Of a stretch of DNA of 64,000 nt, positions 63,759 to 64,000 are shown piece after piece. A program made the translations under genes and the position numbers. Origin of the DNA: Rhodobacter sp. 24-YEA-8. Lineage in GTDB: Bacteria; Pseudomonadota; Alphaproteobacteria; Rhodobacterales; Rhodobacteraceae. Location of the stretch: the NCBI RefSeq assembly GCF_900105075.1, contig NZ_FNSK01000001.1:509001-573000 (forward strand). Direction: 5' to 3'. The number at the start of each line of letters is the position of its first letter. Position 1 is the stretch's first letter. The notes beneath the pieces were generated by a model, which saw nothing but the letters and a program-made list of their open reading frames with translations, did not search any database and was not told the DNA's origin.

Positions 63759-64000
63759 TATGTGGTCATCGCCCGAAAAAGGGCATTGCGGTCGCGTGTA
63801 AAAGAGGCTTTGGAGTCCGGCTCAGGGGACGCCGCAGCATCCCCAATCTTGCCCTCACTGCCGCAAGACGAAGCCCAGAGAAGGACCGTCACCGTGGTCG
63901 GCGGCGGTCGTTTCTGAGGCAAGGCTGCGTTCCCGCAGTTCCCTGACTATCATCATGATGATGGCACTGGTTACCTGAAAAGCCTTTCCCGCTGTAGAAG
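63759..64000. other. Right edge of the window
   Basis: About 240 bp with no feature I can support. One short dyad, GCCCgaaaaaGGGC, lies near 63771-63784. A gene may begin beyond base 64000. Confidence 0.3.

Noticed and set aside
1..64000. CRISPR array
   Set aside because: I saw no set of regularly spaced direct repeats anywhere in the window, nor any cas-like gene.

Overview
The window is high-GC DNA from an alphaproteobacterium, most likely a member of the Rhodobacteraceae (Paracoccus/Rhodobacter-like). The support is the protein style of the housekeeping genes (mutL, paired M16 peptidases, DUF3035 lipoprotein, lspA, purH, heparinase-like), an fds-type NAD-dependent formate dehydrogenase operon, a DUF1523 gene and a GC-rich hairpin repeat of a type common in that family. 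No rRNA gene or CRISPR array was seen. One tRNA (Cys, anticodon GCA) is present.

Layout. (1) 1-9325, all minus strand: mutL (runs off the left edge), two M16 peptidase genes (one with and one without the zinc site), a DUF3035 lipoprotein, lspA, purH and a heparinase II/III-like gene. (2) 9508-27175: a surface-polysaccharide locus with an SGNH-like protein, a Tat-exported clan-A-like glycoside hydrolase, several glycosyltransferases, a Wzx-type flippase, a coupled rfbCBDA operon for dTDP-L-rhamnose, an initiating sugar transferase, Wzz, a CpsD-like ATPase, a TagA/WecG-type transferase and a Wzy-like polymerase. No Wza exporter is present in the window. (3) 27429-40338: a four-gene set embedded in that locus. 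It holds a type I PKS (KS-AT-KR-DH-ACP-TE), a rhamnosyltransferase-like GT2, a one-module NRPS (formyltransferase, then an adenylation domain interrupted by a flavin monooxygenase, then PCP) and a 4'-phosphopantetheinyl transferase. (4) 40345-47550: a LysR gene and fdsG-fdsB-(DUF4287)-fdsA-fdsC-fdsD. (5) 47953-55333: eight co-directional genes of unknown role around a AAA+ ATPase, with several small membrane proteins and a coiled-coil protein. (6) 55334-57014: gene-poor, with a decayed IS3 transposase. (7) 57015-64000: tRNA-Cys followed by an integrase/excisionase pair and a scrap-heap of truncated phage, mobilisation and restriction genes, with one intact IS3-family element.

How the parts fit. 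The rhamnose operon, flippase, polymerase and length-control genes describe a Wzx/Wzy polysaccharide pathway. The PKS/NRPS genes probably make a small formylated, oxidised amino-acyl polyketide. The GT2 gene between them suggests that this product is glycosylated, perhaps with rhamnose. The eight-gene AAA+ cluster is the best candidate for an undescribed machine: it has a membrane base, a coiled-coil component, two large unknown proteins and a motor, and the genes are translationally coupled at most junctions. The right end is a decaying integrated island entered at tRNA-Cys.
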